Assembly: GCF_020850895.1 (NCBI RefSeq) | Contig: NZ_JADZDS010000065.1 | Coordinates: 1 to 59,278 of the forward strand | Direction of reading: 5' to 3' | Origin: Thermomonas sp. | GTDB lineage: Bacteria; Pseudomonadota; Gammaproteobacteria; Xanthomonadales; Xanthomonadaceae | DNA: 59,278 nucleotides | Shown: positions 7,759-16,259 of the stretch, piece after piece | How positions within the stretch are numbered: position 1 is the stretch's first letter | Layout of the letters: each line of letters opens with the position of its first letter | Position numbers and translations under genes: made by a program | Notes under the pieces: generated by a model | Told to the model about the DNA's origin: nothing | What the model saw: only the letters and a program-made list of their open reading frames with translations | Databases searched by the model: none

Positions 7759-10539
7759 ATGCGGATCCTGAATCGCAATGTCTACATGGGGCCTTCGCAG
7801 TACGCGAAGTTTCCGGTCATCCGGCTCGAACTCGACCTGGGTGAGCTCGAACAGTGGCCCACCGCGAAGCTCGGCGAGGGTTTCATCACCGCCCTGCTGG
7901 ACGCACTGCCGGGGTTGGCCGAGCACGGCTGCTCGTACCGCGAACCTGGCGGCTTCGTGCGGCGCATGCGCGAAGGCGAGGGCACCTGGCTTGGGCATGT
8001 GCTTGAGCATGTTGCGATCGAATTGCAGAACGAGGCCGGCGAAGACGTCACCTTCGGCAAGACCCGCAGCGTCGACGACGGTCGCGCCGGCGTGTATTCG
8101 GTGGTCTACGAATACGAGCAGCGCGAGGAAGGCATCGCCGCCGGCGAATTGGCGCTGCGCCTGCTCGATTCGCTGCTGCCGGAACCCCTGCGCAGCCTGA
8201 CCGATGCCAGCTGGCATTGGCAGGAGGAGCGCGATGCCTTCATCCGCTATGCCCAGCGCCGCGCGCTGGGGCCGTCCACCGCATCGCTGGTGCGGGCGGC
8301 GGTGGATCGCGGGATCCCGTGGATGCGCCTGAACGAGCAATCGCTGGTGCAGTTGGGCCAGGGCAAGTACCAGCAGCGCATCCAGGCCACCGTCACCGGC
8401 CGCACCTCGCACATCGCGGTGGAGCTGGCCTGCGACAAGGAAGAGACCAACAAGATCCTGTCCGCGCAGGGCCTGCCGGTGCCGCAGCAGCACCTGGTGC
8501 AATCGGCCGATGCGGCCTGGCGCGCGGCGCGACGGCTGGATGGCCCGGTGGTGGTCAAGCCCTACAACGGCAACCACGGCCGCGGCATCACCATCAATGT
8601 CCGCACCGAGGATGAAGTACGCGCTGGGTTCGACGCCGCGCAGCAGCATTCGCGCTCGGTCCTGGTGGAAACCTACATGGAAGGCGACGACCATCGCCTG
8701 CTGGTGGTCAACGGCGAATTGATCGCCGCCACCAAGCGCACGCCGGGGCATGTGGTGGGTAACGGCACGGCGACTGTCGCGGCCTTGGTCGAGGTGGTGA
8801 ACAGCGACCCGCGCCGCGGCGTCGGCCACGAGAAGGTGCTGACCCGCATCAAGCTCGACCGCGAAGCCGAGCTGATGCTTGAACGCAAGGGTTACACCGT
8901 GGATTCGGTGCCGGCGGAAGGCGAAGTGGTGTACCTGCGCTCCACCGCCAATCTCTCGACCGGCGGCACCGCCACCGATGTCACCGACATCATCCATCCG
9001 GACAACCGGGCGATGGCCGAACGCGCAGTCCGCGCGATCGGGCTGGACGTGGGCGGCGTGGATTTCCTGTCGCCCAACATCGCCGAAAGCTACAAGCGCA
9101 CCGGCGGTGGTATCTGCGAGGTCAATGCTGCGCCAGGCTTCCGCATGCACATCGCGCCCAGCGAAGGCACCCCGCGCGATGCCGCCGGCCCGGTCATCGA
9201 CATGCTGTTCCCGCCCGGCACGCCGGCGCGGGTGCCGATCGCCGCGGTTACCGGCACCAATGGCAAGACCACCACCGCGCGCATGCTCGCCCACATCGCC
9301 AAGATGGCCGGCTACACGCCGGGCCTGACCACCACCGATGGCGTCTATATCGACGGCCAGCGCACGGTCGAGGGCGACATGACCGGGCCGGTCTCGGCGC
9401 GGATGGTATTGGCCGATCCGACGATTGATTTCGCGGTGCTGGAAACCGCACGCGGTGGCCTGCTGCGCGCCGGCATGGGCGTGGCCGAAGTCAACGTCGG
9501 CGCGGTCATCAACGTCGCCTCCGATCACCTTGGCCTCAAGGGTATTGACACCCTCGAACAGCTCGCCGAGATCAAGCGGATCGTGGTCGAGGTGGCGAAC
9601 GATTGCGCCGTGCTCAATGCCGACGATCCGAACGTGCTGAAGATGTCGGCCTGGACCGACGCCAAGGTGATCTGCTACGTCACCATGAATCCCTCGCACC
9701 CGCTGGTGCGCGAGCACATCCGCGCCGGTGGCCGCGCCTGCGCGCTGGAGGCTGGCGTCAACGGCCACATGATCACCCTGTACGACAAGGGCAGCCATAT
9801 CCCGCTGATGTGGACCCACCTGATTCCGGCGACGCTGGAAGGACGCGCCCTGCACAACGTGCAGAACGCGATGATCGCGGCGGCGATGGGCTATTCGATG
9901 GGGATCAAGCTGGACGCGATCCGCCAGGGCCTGCGCACCTTCGACACCACCTTCTTCCAGGCGCCGGGGCGGATGAACGTGTATGGCGAACACCCGTTCA
10001 AGGTGATCATGGATTACGCCCACAACGCGCACGCGGTGGGGATGATGGCCGACCTCGCCCAGCGCCTCGACGCCCAGCGCCGCGTCGTGGTGATGGCCGG
10101 CCCCGGCGATCGCCGCGACCAGGACTTGATCGATATCGCCCATGCCGTCGCCGGCAAGTTCGATCACTACATCTGCCGCCGCGACGATTCCCTGCGCGGC
10201 CGCGATGGCGACGAGGTTCCGCGCATCCTGGCCAAGGCACTAAAGGCCACCGGCGTTGCCGACGATGCCATCACCATCATTCCGGATGAGCAGGAGGCGA
10301 TCGATACCGCCCTGCGGATGGGTCAATCCGGCGACCTCATCATCGTCTTTGCTGATGCCCTGACCCGCTCGTGGAAGCAGATCATCCGTTTCCAGCCCGA
10401 TGGCGCCATGCCGAGGACCACGGCCAAGGTGGAAACACCAGCCCTGGATACCAATCTCGACGCCCAGATCGTGGCGGCGATGGAAGGCGTTGTGCGCGAC
10501 GAGCGCGGCCTGCGCTTCGAGCGCGAGGAAGGCGATTGA
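7759..10539 (+). CDS. cphA: Cyanophycin synthetase
   Basis: This enzyme polymerises aspartate and arginine into cyanophycin, using ATP for each addition. The protein is 926 residues. It has an N-terminal domain (about 1-160), then an ATP-grasp domain (about 210-480) with VVVKPYNGNHGRGI and the ETYMEGDDHRLLV strand, which adds Asp to the backbone. A Mur-ligase domain follows, with P-loop GTNGKTTT near residue 500 and DYAHNAH near 752; it adds Arg to the side chain. Both active regions look complete. GGGAGGG precedes the ATG. The stop overlaps the next gene by 4 bp. No signal peptide, so cytoplasmic. Confidence 0.96.
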   Translation: MRILNRNVYMGPSQYAKFPVIRLELDLGELEQWPTAKLGEGFITALLDALPGLAEHGCSYREPGGFVRRMREGEGTWLGHVLEHVAIELQNEAGEDVTFGKTRSVDDGRAGVYSVVYEYEQREEGIAAGELALRLLDSLLPEPLRSLTDASWHWQEERDAFIRYAQRRALGPSTASLVRAAVDRGIPWMRLNEQSLVQLGQGKYQQRIQATVTGRTSHIAVELACDKEETNKILSAQGLPVPQQHLVQSADAAWRAARRLDGPVVVKPYNGNHGRGITINVRTEDEVRAGFDAAQQHSRSVLVETYMEGDDHRLLVVNGELIAATKRTPGHVVGNGTATVAALVEVVNSDPRRGVGHEKVLTRIKLDREAELMLERKGYTVDSVPAEGEVVYLRSTANLSTGGTATDVTDIIHPDNRAMAERAVRAIGLDVGGVDFLSPNIAESYKRTGGGICEVNAAPGFRMHIAPSEGTPRDAAGPVIDMLFPPGTPARVPIAAVTGTNGKTTTARMLAHIAKMAGYTPGLTTTDGVYIDGQRTVEGDMTGPVSARMVLADPTIDFAVLETARGGLLRAGMGVAEVNVGAVINVASDHLGLKGIDTLEQLAEIKRIVVEVANDCAVLNADDPNVLKMSAWTDAKVICYVTMNPSHPLVREHIRAGGRACALEAGVNGHMITLYDKGSHIPLMWTHLIPATLEGRALHNVQNAMIAAAMGYSMGIKLDAIRQGLRTFDTTFFQAPGRMNVYGEHPFKVIMDYAHNAHAVGMMADLAQRLDAQRRVVVMAGPGDRRDQDLIDIAHAVAGKFDHYICRRDDSLRGRDGDEVPRILAKALKATGVADDAITIIPDEQEAIDTALRMGQSGDLIIVFADALTRSWKQIIRFQPDGAMPRTTAKVETPALDTNLDAQIVAAMEGVVRDERGLRFEREEGD

Positions 10540-12326
10540 ACACAGCGGATGACGTACTGGACGCACCGTTCGAGGATTCGCGCCGGCTGACCGGCGCCAA
10601 CCTGTATTTCGCCGTGCCGGGCGCGGTGCTGGATACCGTCCCCGGCATCGCCTTCGACGATGGCATTGCGGCACGGTGGCATGCGGGTATCGCCGTCGCG
10701 CGTGCGGCCCTGTGCTGGCCGGATGGCGCCAGCGTCATCCGCCACCACGCCACCGGTGTGACTTTGGCCATTGCCGCGCCGATTGACCAACTCTTCACCG
10801 CCACCGAAGTCAACGAATGGGCGCTATACCGGGCGCTGGGCCTGCGGCCCGGTGCCGACACCGTGGATGCCCCGGAGCTTCCGGCGCGCCCGCACCCGGC
10901 CCATTTCGAGGACGACGAGGCCCTGCGACGCCTGCAGGCAGCGGCACAGGCCGAGGCCAGGCCATCCCTGCTGGCCCTGCTGCACGCGGCGGCGATGCAC
11001 GCGGTGCCGGCGCGCTTGGACGACGAGGCGCTGTCGATCGGCGAAGGACAGTTCGCACGCACCTGGACGCTGGCGCAGTTGCCCGCGGCGAGCGAGGTGC
11101 CATGGACGCGCCTGCATGGCGTGCCCAAGGCGCTGGTCACCGGCTCCAACGGCAAGACCACCACCGTTCGCTTGCTGGCGGCACTGTTGGGCGCCAGCGG
11201 GCGCAAGGTGGGTTACAGCTGCACCGACGGCGTGGTCGTGGGCGAACTGGGCATCGAGGCCGGCGACTATTCCGGTCCGGCGGGCGCGCGCGCGGTCCTG
11301 CGCACACCGCAGGTGCAGGCGGCGGTGCTGGAAACGGCGCGCGGTGGCATCCTGCGCCGCGGGCTGGCGGTCGATGGCGCGAGCGCGGCGATCGTCACCA
11401 ATGTCAGCGAGGATCATTTCGGCGAATACGGCATCGACACGCTCGCCGATCTGGCCGAAGTGAAACTGGTCGTTGCCAAGGCGCTGGCCGGCAATGGTCT
11501 GCTGGTGCTCAATGCCGACGATCCCACCCTCGTCCTGCAGGCGCAGGGGTTGGATGGCGTGCGGATTGGTTGGTTTGCGCGTGCGTTGGCCACGGCGCAG
11601 GCACGCGGCCTGCCCGCCTGCGGCGTGCTCGACGGACGCCTGCTGCTGCGTGGCGACGAGGGCGAGGACGATTTGGGCGCCATCGCCGCGATGCCGCTGA
11701 CTCTCGGTGGCGCCGCGCACTACAACATCGAGAACATCGCCGCCGCGGTGTTGGCGGCGCAGGCGCTGGGCGTGACCGCCACGGAGAGTGCGCGCGTGCT
11801 GGCCAGCTTCGGCGCGCACAACGCCGACAACCCCGGTCGCTTGCAGCGCTGGACGCTGGGCGACGTCGATGTCCTGCTCGACTACGCGCACAACCCGGAA
11901 GGCCTGCATGGCCTGCTTGAACTGGCGGCGAGCCTGCGCAAGGGACGCTTGGGTGTCCTGCTCGGCCATGCCGGCAACCGGCGCGAAGCCGACTACATCG
12001 CGGTGGCGAACACGGTCGCTGCCGCCCATCCCGACCGAGTCTGGCTCAAGGACATCGGCGGCAATTACCTGCGTGGTCGCGCGTCTGGCGAGGTTGCCCA
12101 CATCCTGCGCGAGGCCCTGCACACCCACGGCATCCCGCTCGAGGCGCTGCCGGTCTGCCTCGACGAAGCGCAGGCTGCACGCGAGGCGCTCGCATGGGCC
12201 CAACCGGGCGATCTGCTGTTGCTGCCGATCCACGAACCAAGCAAGCGTGCCGTGGTGGTGGCCCTGCTGGATCACCTCGCTGCAAGCGGTTGGCGGGCAG
12301 GGCGCACATTACCGGGAGGAGACTGA
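10536..12326 (+). CDS. Second cyanophycin synthetase-like Mur ligase (no ATP-grasp domain)
   Basis: This 596-residue protein is translationally coupled to cphA: a TTG start at 10536 overlaps the cphA stop (TTGA), and no in-frame ATG lies near. Residues 1-190 form an N-terminal region with the SRRLTGANLYF motif. A full Mur-ligase module follows: P-loop GSNGKTTT (near 204), ETARGGILRRG, VSEDHFGEYG and DYAHNPEGLHG (near 449), ending with GDLLLLPIHEPSKR. No ATP-grasp signature is visible. It resembles the truncated CphA2/CphA-prime proteins found with cphA elsewhere. CphA2 of cyanobacteria joins beta-Asp-Arg dipeptides, which may be the role here, but that is inference. Confidence 0.78.
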   Translation: MNTADDVLDAPFEDSRRLTGANLYFAVPGAVLDTVPGIAFDDGIAARWHAGIAVARAALCWPDGASVIRHHATGVTLAIAAPIDQLFTATEVNEWALYRALGLRPGADTVDAPELPARPHPAHFEDDEALRRLQAAAQAEARPSLLALLHAAAMHAVPARLDDEALSIGEGQFARTWTLAQLPAASEVPWTRLHGVPKALVTGSNGKTTTVRLLAALLGASGRKVGYSCTDGVVVGELGIEAGDYSGPAGARAVLRTPQVQAAVLETARGGILRRGLAVDGASAAIVTNVSEDHFGEYGIDTLADLAEVKLVVAKALAGNGLLVLNADDPTLVLQAQGLDGVRIGWFARALATAQARGLPACGVLDGRLLLRGDEGEDDLGAIAAMPLTLGGAAHYNIENIAAAVLAAQALGVTATESARVLASFGAHNADNPGRLQRWTLGDVDVLLDYAHNPEGLHGLLELAASLRKGRLGVLLGHAGNRREADYIAVANTVAAAHPDRVWLKDIGGNYLRGRASGEVAHILREALHTHGIPLEALPVCLDEAQAAREALAWAQPGDLLLLPIHEPSKRAVVVALLDHLAASGWRAGRTLPGGD

Positions 12327-12391
12327 GGCTGGCCGTTGCGACAGGCCCAGTGTTGTCACCTTAGAATAAACGGCCCCGTTCTTGTGATCTG

Positions 12392-13186
12392 ATGGCGATG
12401 CACGACGTGCTCCAGCGCATCCTTGCGCGCAAACGCGAAGAAGTCACCGAGCGCTCGCAACGCCTGCCGTTGGCCGAACTGCGCACACGCGTCGAGGCCA
12501 TGCCGACGGCGCGCGGCTTTGCCGATGCCATCGCGGCCAAACTCGCCGCAGGCCAGGCGGCGGTGATCGCCGAGGTGAAGAAGGCCAGCCCCAGTCAGGG
12601 CGTGATCCGGCCCGATTTCGATCCGCCGGCGATCGCGCGCAGCTATGCCGCCTCCGGCGCGGCCTGCCTCTCGGTGCTGACCGACGCCGATTTCTTCCAG
12701 GGCAGCGACGCCTGCCTGCAGCAGGCGCGTGCGGCCTGCGCGCTGCCGGTGCTGCGCAAGGATTTCATCGTCGATGCCTACCAGCTGTACGAGGCGCGTG
12801 CGCTGGGTGCCGATTGCGTGTTGCTGATCGCCGCGGCGCTGGACGACGAGCAATTGTCCGAATACGCCTTCCTCGCGTCCGAACTGGGGTTGGATGTGCT
12901 GGTGGAAGTGCATGATCTGGACGAGCTCGAACGCGCGCTGCCGGTGCCGGCGCGATTGCTCGGCATCAACAACCGCAACCTGCGCACCTTCGAGGTCTCA
13001 CTCGACACCACGCTGGCGCTCAAGAGCGTGGTGCCGGGCGATCGCGTGCTGGTGACCGAAAGCGGGATCCGCACGCCAGACGATGTGCGCCGGATGCGCG
13101 AGAACGGCATCCACGCGTTTCTGGTCGGCGAGACCTTCATGCGCCAGCCCGATCCGGGCGCGGCGCTGCAGGCGTTGTTCGCGTGA
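12392..13186 (+). CDS. trpC: Indole-3-glycerol phosphate synthase
   Basis: This TIM-barrel enzyme converts carboxyphenylamino-deoxyribulose phosphate into indole-3-glycerol phosphate in tryptophan synthesis. The 264-residue protein has [13 protein letters not shown] (catalytic Lys, near 55), KDFIVDAYQ (catalytic Lys near 117), [10 protein letters not shown] and TESGI, all typical of a monofunctional TrpC. An ATG at 12398 is an alternative start. The gap from the preceding Mur ligase gene is 65 nt, larger than others in the cluster, so trpC may also have its own promoter. It overlaps the next gene by 4 bp (GTGA). Confidence 0.95.
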   Translation: MAMHDVLQRILARKREEVTERSQRLPLAELRTRVEAMPTARGFADAIAAKLAAGQAAVIAEVKKASPSQGVIRPDFDPPAIARSYAASGAACLSVLTDADFFQGSDACLQQARAACALPVLRKDFIVDAYQLYEARALGADCVLLIAAALDDEQLSEYAFLASELGLDVLVEVHDLDELERALPVPARLLGINNRNLRTFEVSLDTTLALKSVVPGDRVLVTESGIRTPDDVRRMRENGIHAFLVGETFMRQPDPGAALQALFA

Positions 13187-13905
13187 ACGAGCGCTTCCCG
13201 GAGCCAGCCGCGGATGCGCCGCTGGTGGTGTTCGATTTCGACCACACCCTCTGCGACAGCGATGCCGGCACCGAGCTCTACCGCTGGCTGATCGGTCGTG
13301 CGTGGTGGCGGTGGCTATTGGCGCTGCTGGTGGCGCCGGTGGCAGGCCCGATGGTGGCCTTCCTGCGCACCCGCAAGGCGGGCATTTCCGCCTTCGTCTG
13401 GGCGGGCAGCGTGGGCAAATCGCAACCGCTGGAGGCGCTGATCGATCGCTACGTGGCGACCCACGAAGCCAAGTTGCGCGCCAGCGCCTTGCCGACTGCG
13501 CTGAAGGTCTTTGCAGGCCACCGCCGCGCCGGTGATCGGGTGGTCGTCGCTACCGGCGCGCCACCACGGCTGGCACGGGCGATCCTGCGCCTCGTCGCCG
13601 ATGATGACCTGCCGGTGATCGGTACCGAGCTGGCCGCCGGTTGTGGCGGCTTGGTGGTGCAGCAGCACTGTCACTACAAAATGAAAATGACCATGCTGCA
13701 TGCCGCCGGTTTCACCCAACCGATTGCGCGTGCCTACAGCGACAGCAGCGCCGACCTGCCACTCTTGCAGGCCGCCGCGCAGCCGGTGGTGGTCAATCCG
13801 AAGCCATCGCGGGTGGCGTTGTTCCGGCGGGTGCTGCCGCCAGGGACGCCGATCCTGCATTGGGATTGTCCTGGCCGTGGCGGAGATCCGGCACCACGCG
13901 CTTAG
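13183..13905 (+). CDS. HAD-superfamily (SerB/PSP-like) phosphatase
   Basis: This 240-residue protein starts at a GTG that overlaps the trpC stop. It has HAD motif [11 protein letters not shown] (near 20), motif II in VVVATGAP, and motif [16 protein letters not shown] with a preceding Lys, so it should be a subclass IB phosphatase. One hydrophobic stretch ([18 protein letters not shown], about 42-60) in the cap could touch the membrane. Similar HAD-IB proteins include SerB and lipid-phosphate phosphatases; the substrate cannot be told from sequence. Coupling to trpC is positional and need not mean a role in tryptophan synthesis. Confidence 0.8.
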   Translation: MNERFPEPAADAPLVVFDFDHTLCDSDAGTELYRWLIGRAWWRWLLALLVAPVAGPMVAFLRTRKAGISAFVWAGSVGKSQPLEALIDRYVATHEAKLRASALPTALKVFAGHRRAGDRVVVATGAPPRLARAILRLVADDDLPVIGTELAAGCGGLVVQQHCHYKMKMTMLHAAGFTQPIARAYSDSSADLPLLQAAAQPVVVNPKPSRVALFRRVLPPGTPILHWDCPGRGGDPAPRA

Positions 13906-13985
13906 GGAACCTCTGAACAATTCAGAGGTTCCCGCCAGCCATGGCGTGGCCTGACAATTCCCGGATGGCGTTGTTCGGACCTTCC
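13905..13985. repeat. Dispersed hairpin element, copy A
   Basis: A perfect 13-bp inverted repeat starts at the last base of the HAD gene stop: GGGAACCTCTGAA (13905-13917), a three-base loop, then TTCAGAGGTTCCC (13921-13933). It is followed by GCCAGCCATGGCGTGGCC and a degenerate GATGGCGTTGT part. The same block recurs in inverted orientation at 17693-17756 and in altered form at 36911-36987, and its first hairpin recurs at 40284-40312. There is no T run, so it is a repeat that may also end transcription, rather than a classical terminator. Confidence 0.6.
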
Positions 13986-13990
13986 TCGAC

Positions 13991-14011
13991 AGCGCACCGC
14001 AGGGGCGCGAT
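13991..14011. repeat. 21-bp REP-like repeat, copy 1
   Basis: The sequence AGCGCACCGCAGGGGCGCGA plus one T is identical to 27584-27604 between etfB and etfA. It has GCGC ends around CACCGCAGGG and resembles the GGGAGCGC-type REP elements of pseudomonads. The repeat lies just downstream of the GNAT gene stop. Confidence 0.5.
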
Positions 14012-14018
14012 CGACGCC

Positions 14019-14489
14019 TCAGGCCGATCCCAACGGTTTGACGAAGCGCATTGAGCTATTGCTGTAGCCGCAGGCTCGATAAAACCCGTGCGCCTCGGTG
14101 CGTTGGGTGCCCGAAGTCAGTTCGATTCGGGCGGCACCGCCGGCACGCGCGCGGCGCTCGGCTTCCATCAGCAGGTGACGGCCGACGCCAGAACCGCGTG
14201 CATCTTCCAGCACCACCAGCGTGGTGATCCGGCAAGTGGTGGTGCCCAGCGGCAAGTAATACATGAAATCCAGTGCCACCAGTCCGCACACGACGCCGCC
14301 ACGACGTGCCACCACCAGTGCCTGGCGGTCGTTGGCAAGGATGGTGGCGATCCGTTCGACGGCATCGCGCAGGTCGCAGGGGTAGCCAAGTTCATCCAGC
14401 AGGCGTGCCACGTCGTCGGCATCGGCGATCACCGCATTGCGCAGATCGATGCCGGCGTTACGCTCCGGTGGCGAGAAGGCGCGGCTCAT
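14019..14489 (-). CDS. GNAT-family N-acetyltransferase
   Basis: This 156-residue acetyltransferase has LRNAVIADADDVARLL at its N-terminus, motif A LVVLEDARGSGVG (acetyl-CoA pyrophosphate loop R-G-S-G-V-G) and the closing HGFYRACGYS motif B. The acceptor substrate is unknown. It begins 14 nt after clp ends on the same strand, so it is probably co-transcribed with and downstream of clp. A short intergenic region holding two repeat types separates it from the convergent HAD gene. Confidence 0.82.
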   Translation of the reverse strand: MSRAFSPPERNAGIDLRNAVIADADDVARLLDELGYPCDLRDAVERIATILANDRQALVVARRGGVVCGLVALDFMYYLPLGTTTCRITTLVVLEDARGSGVGRHLLMEAERRARAGGAARIELTSGTQRTEAHGFYRACGYSNSSMRFVKPLGSA

Positions 14490-14503
14490 GCCTGTGGCCC
14501 GCG

Positions 14504-15184
14504 TCAGCGGGTTCCGTACACCACCACGGTCTTGCCGCGCGCATGCAGCTTGCCGTCGACCTGCAGCTTCTTCAGCACGCGCCCGGCCATCTCGCGCGAG
14601 CAGCCGACCAAGCGCGCCAGCTCCTGCCGCGAGACCCGCAGCTGGGTGCCCATCGGATGAGTCATCGACTCCGGTTCCTTGGCCAGATCGAACAGGGTGC
14701 GGTAGATGCGGTCGCTGACATCGAGGAAGGCGAGGCGACCGGCCTTGCGGCTGGTGTCGAGCAGGCGCTTGCTGATTTGCGCACCGATCGAATACAGCAG
14801 CTTGGACGCATCGCCTGGCTGTGCCAGCAGCAGCGCTTGCAGGCGTTCGTAGCTGATTTCCGCCAAGTCGCAGGCGGTGCGCGTGCGCAGGGCCACGTCG
14901 CGGTGACTGCTTTCCACGAACAGGCCCATCTCGCCGACGAACTCGCCGGCGCCGCTGTAGCCCAGCACCAGCTCACGGTCATTGTCCTCGGTGGCGATGA
15001 TGCTGACCGAGCCGGAGATGATGTAGTAGAGCGTGTCGGCCGGATCGCCGGGGTGGAACACGTCGGTCCGCGCCGGATAGCGGCGGCGATGGCAATGGGA
15101 GATGAAACGGTCGATGGTCGCCGGATCCGCCAACAGCGGATTGTGGATGCGCGGCATCACTGGCCTGAGGAGTTCAACGCCCAT
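14504..15184 (-). CDS. clp: CRP-like transcription regulator Clp
   Basis: This CRP/FNR-family global regulator in Xanthomonas binds c-di-GMP, which releases it from DNA, and controls virulence, extracellular enzymes and type IV pili. The 226-residue protein has an N-terminal cyclic-nucleotide-binding beta-roll (HRRRYPARTDVFHPGDPADT, GEFVGEMGLFVES), a dimer helix, and a C-terminal HTH (LRVSRQELARLVGCSREMAGRVLK shows the recognition helix, about 185-205). It ends KTVVVYGTR like Xanthomonas Clp. The ATG at 15184 has AGGACG upstream; an internal ATG at 15157 is possible. Divergent from speD, as in Xanthomonas. Confidence 0.92.
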   Translation of the reverse strand: MGVELLRPVMPRIHNPLLADPATIDRFISHCHRRRYPARTDVFHPGDPADTLYYIISGSVSIIATEDNDRELVLGYSGAGEFVGEMGLFVESSHRDVALRTRTACDLAEISYERLQALLLAQPGDASKLLYSIGAQISKRLLDTSRKAGRLAFLDVSDRIYRTLFDLAKEPESMTHPMGTQLRVSRQELARLVGCSREMAGRVLKKLQVDGKLHARGKTVVVYGTR

Positions 15185-15383
15185 GCGGTCGCGTCCTGAT
15201 TGATCGGCCAAGCTTAGGCGGAACTGTGATGGGTGGCAAACTTTTGAACGGGGTGGCCGCCATGGGGACGGGCGCGCCTTGAGGATCGTTCCGGTTCCGG
15301 GTCGCGCCTCGGTAGGACACATGCCGGACCGGTGGTCTTGACGCATAATGACCGGTCTGCGTCCTCTCACCGGGTTCGATGCC

Positions 15384-16175
15384 GTGGTCAAACCGCTGCC
15401 GCGTCTGAAGCTGCAAGGCTTCAACAACCTCACCAAGTCGCTCAGCTTCAACATCTATGACGTTTGCTACGCGGCGTCGGAGGACGAGCGTCGGCGTTAC
15501 ATCGAATACATCGACGAGGAATACAACGCCGATCGCCTGACCCAGATCCTGACCGACGTGGCCGAGATCATCGGCGCCAACATCCTCAACGTGGCCCGCC
15601 AGGACTACGACCCGCAGGGCGCGTCGGTGACGATCCTGATCTCCGAGCAGCCGGTGATCGACAAGGCCGATGCCAAGGGCGTGATCTCCGACGCGGTGGT
15701 TGCCCACCTCGACAAGTCGCACATCACCGTCCACACCTATCCGGAGACCCACCCGGACAACGGCATCGCCACCTTCCGCGCCGACATCGACGTGTCCACC
15801 TGCGGGGTGATCTCGCCGCTGAAGGCGCTGAACTACCTGATCGAGTCGCTGGAATCGGACATCGTGGTGATGGACTACCGCGTGCGCGGCTTCACCCGCG
15901 ACGTGCGCGGCAAGAAGTATTTCATCGACCACAAGATCAATTCGATCCAGGATTACCTGGCCAAGAACATCCGTGCCCGCTACGAGATGCTCGACGTCAA
16001 CGTCTACCAGGAAAACCTGTTCCACACCAAGATGCACCTGAAGGACTTCGACCTCGACAACTACCTGTTCGAGGAAAAGGCGCGCAACCTGTCGTTCAAG
16101 GAGCGCATGAAGATCGAGGCCCGGCTCAAGCGCGAGATCGAAGAGTTGTATCACGGGCGCAACCTCGTCGATTGA
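15384..16175 (+). CDS. speD: S-adenosylmethionine decarboxylase proenzyme
   Basis: This pyruvoyl-dependent enzyme makes decarboxylated SAM, the aminopropyl donor for spermidine. [53 protein letters not shown] (with the self-cleavage Ser) and [15 protein letters not shown] all match the proteobacterial class 1A enzyme. I chose the GTG at 15384 (263 residues, [11 protein letters not shown] as in Xanthomonas); an in-frame ATG at 15348 would add 12 residues but falls within a CATAAT hexamer that could be a -10 element. SpeE is not in the window. Confidence 0.9.
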   Translation: MVKPLPRLKLQGFNNLTKSLSFNIYDVCYAASEDERRRYIEYIDEEYNADRLTQILTDVAEIIGANILNVARQDYDPQGASVTILISEQPVIDKADAKGVISDAVVAHLDKSHITVHTYPETHPDNGIATFRADIDVSTCGVISPLKALNYLIESLESDIVVMDYRVRGFTRDVRGKKYFIDHKINSIQDYLAKNIRARYEMLDVNVYQENLFHTKMHLKDFDLDNYLFEEKARNLSFKERMKIEARLKREIEELYHGRNLVD

Positions 16176-16259
16176 TCGCACGCGCTTGCGGGTGGCCGCG
16201 CACGGCGCGAAATTGCGTCAATGTCGGCGAGGCCATCGCCGATGTTGAGGATTCATCCC

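Noticed and set aside
7732-10167. Open frame of 811 codons antisense to cphA
   Set aside because: It has no recognisable domain, is rich in His/Gly/Arg/Val as expected for the reverse of a GC-rich gene, and the sense strand encodes a complete CphA.
10371-10535. Upstream extension of the cphA-like gene overlapping cphA
   Set aside because: The overlapping part is low-complexity Arg-rich shadow sequence; the coupled TTG at 10536 gives the conserved start region.
15301-15384. Clear sigma70 promoter for speD
   Set aside because: A CATAAT hexamer is present at 15344-15349 but no acceptable -35 box lies 16-18 bp upstream.
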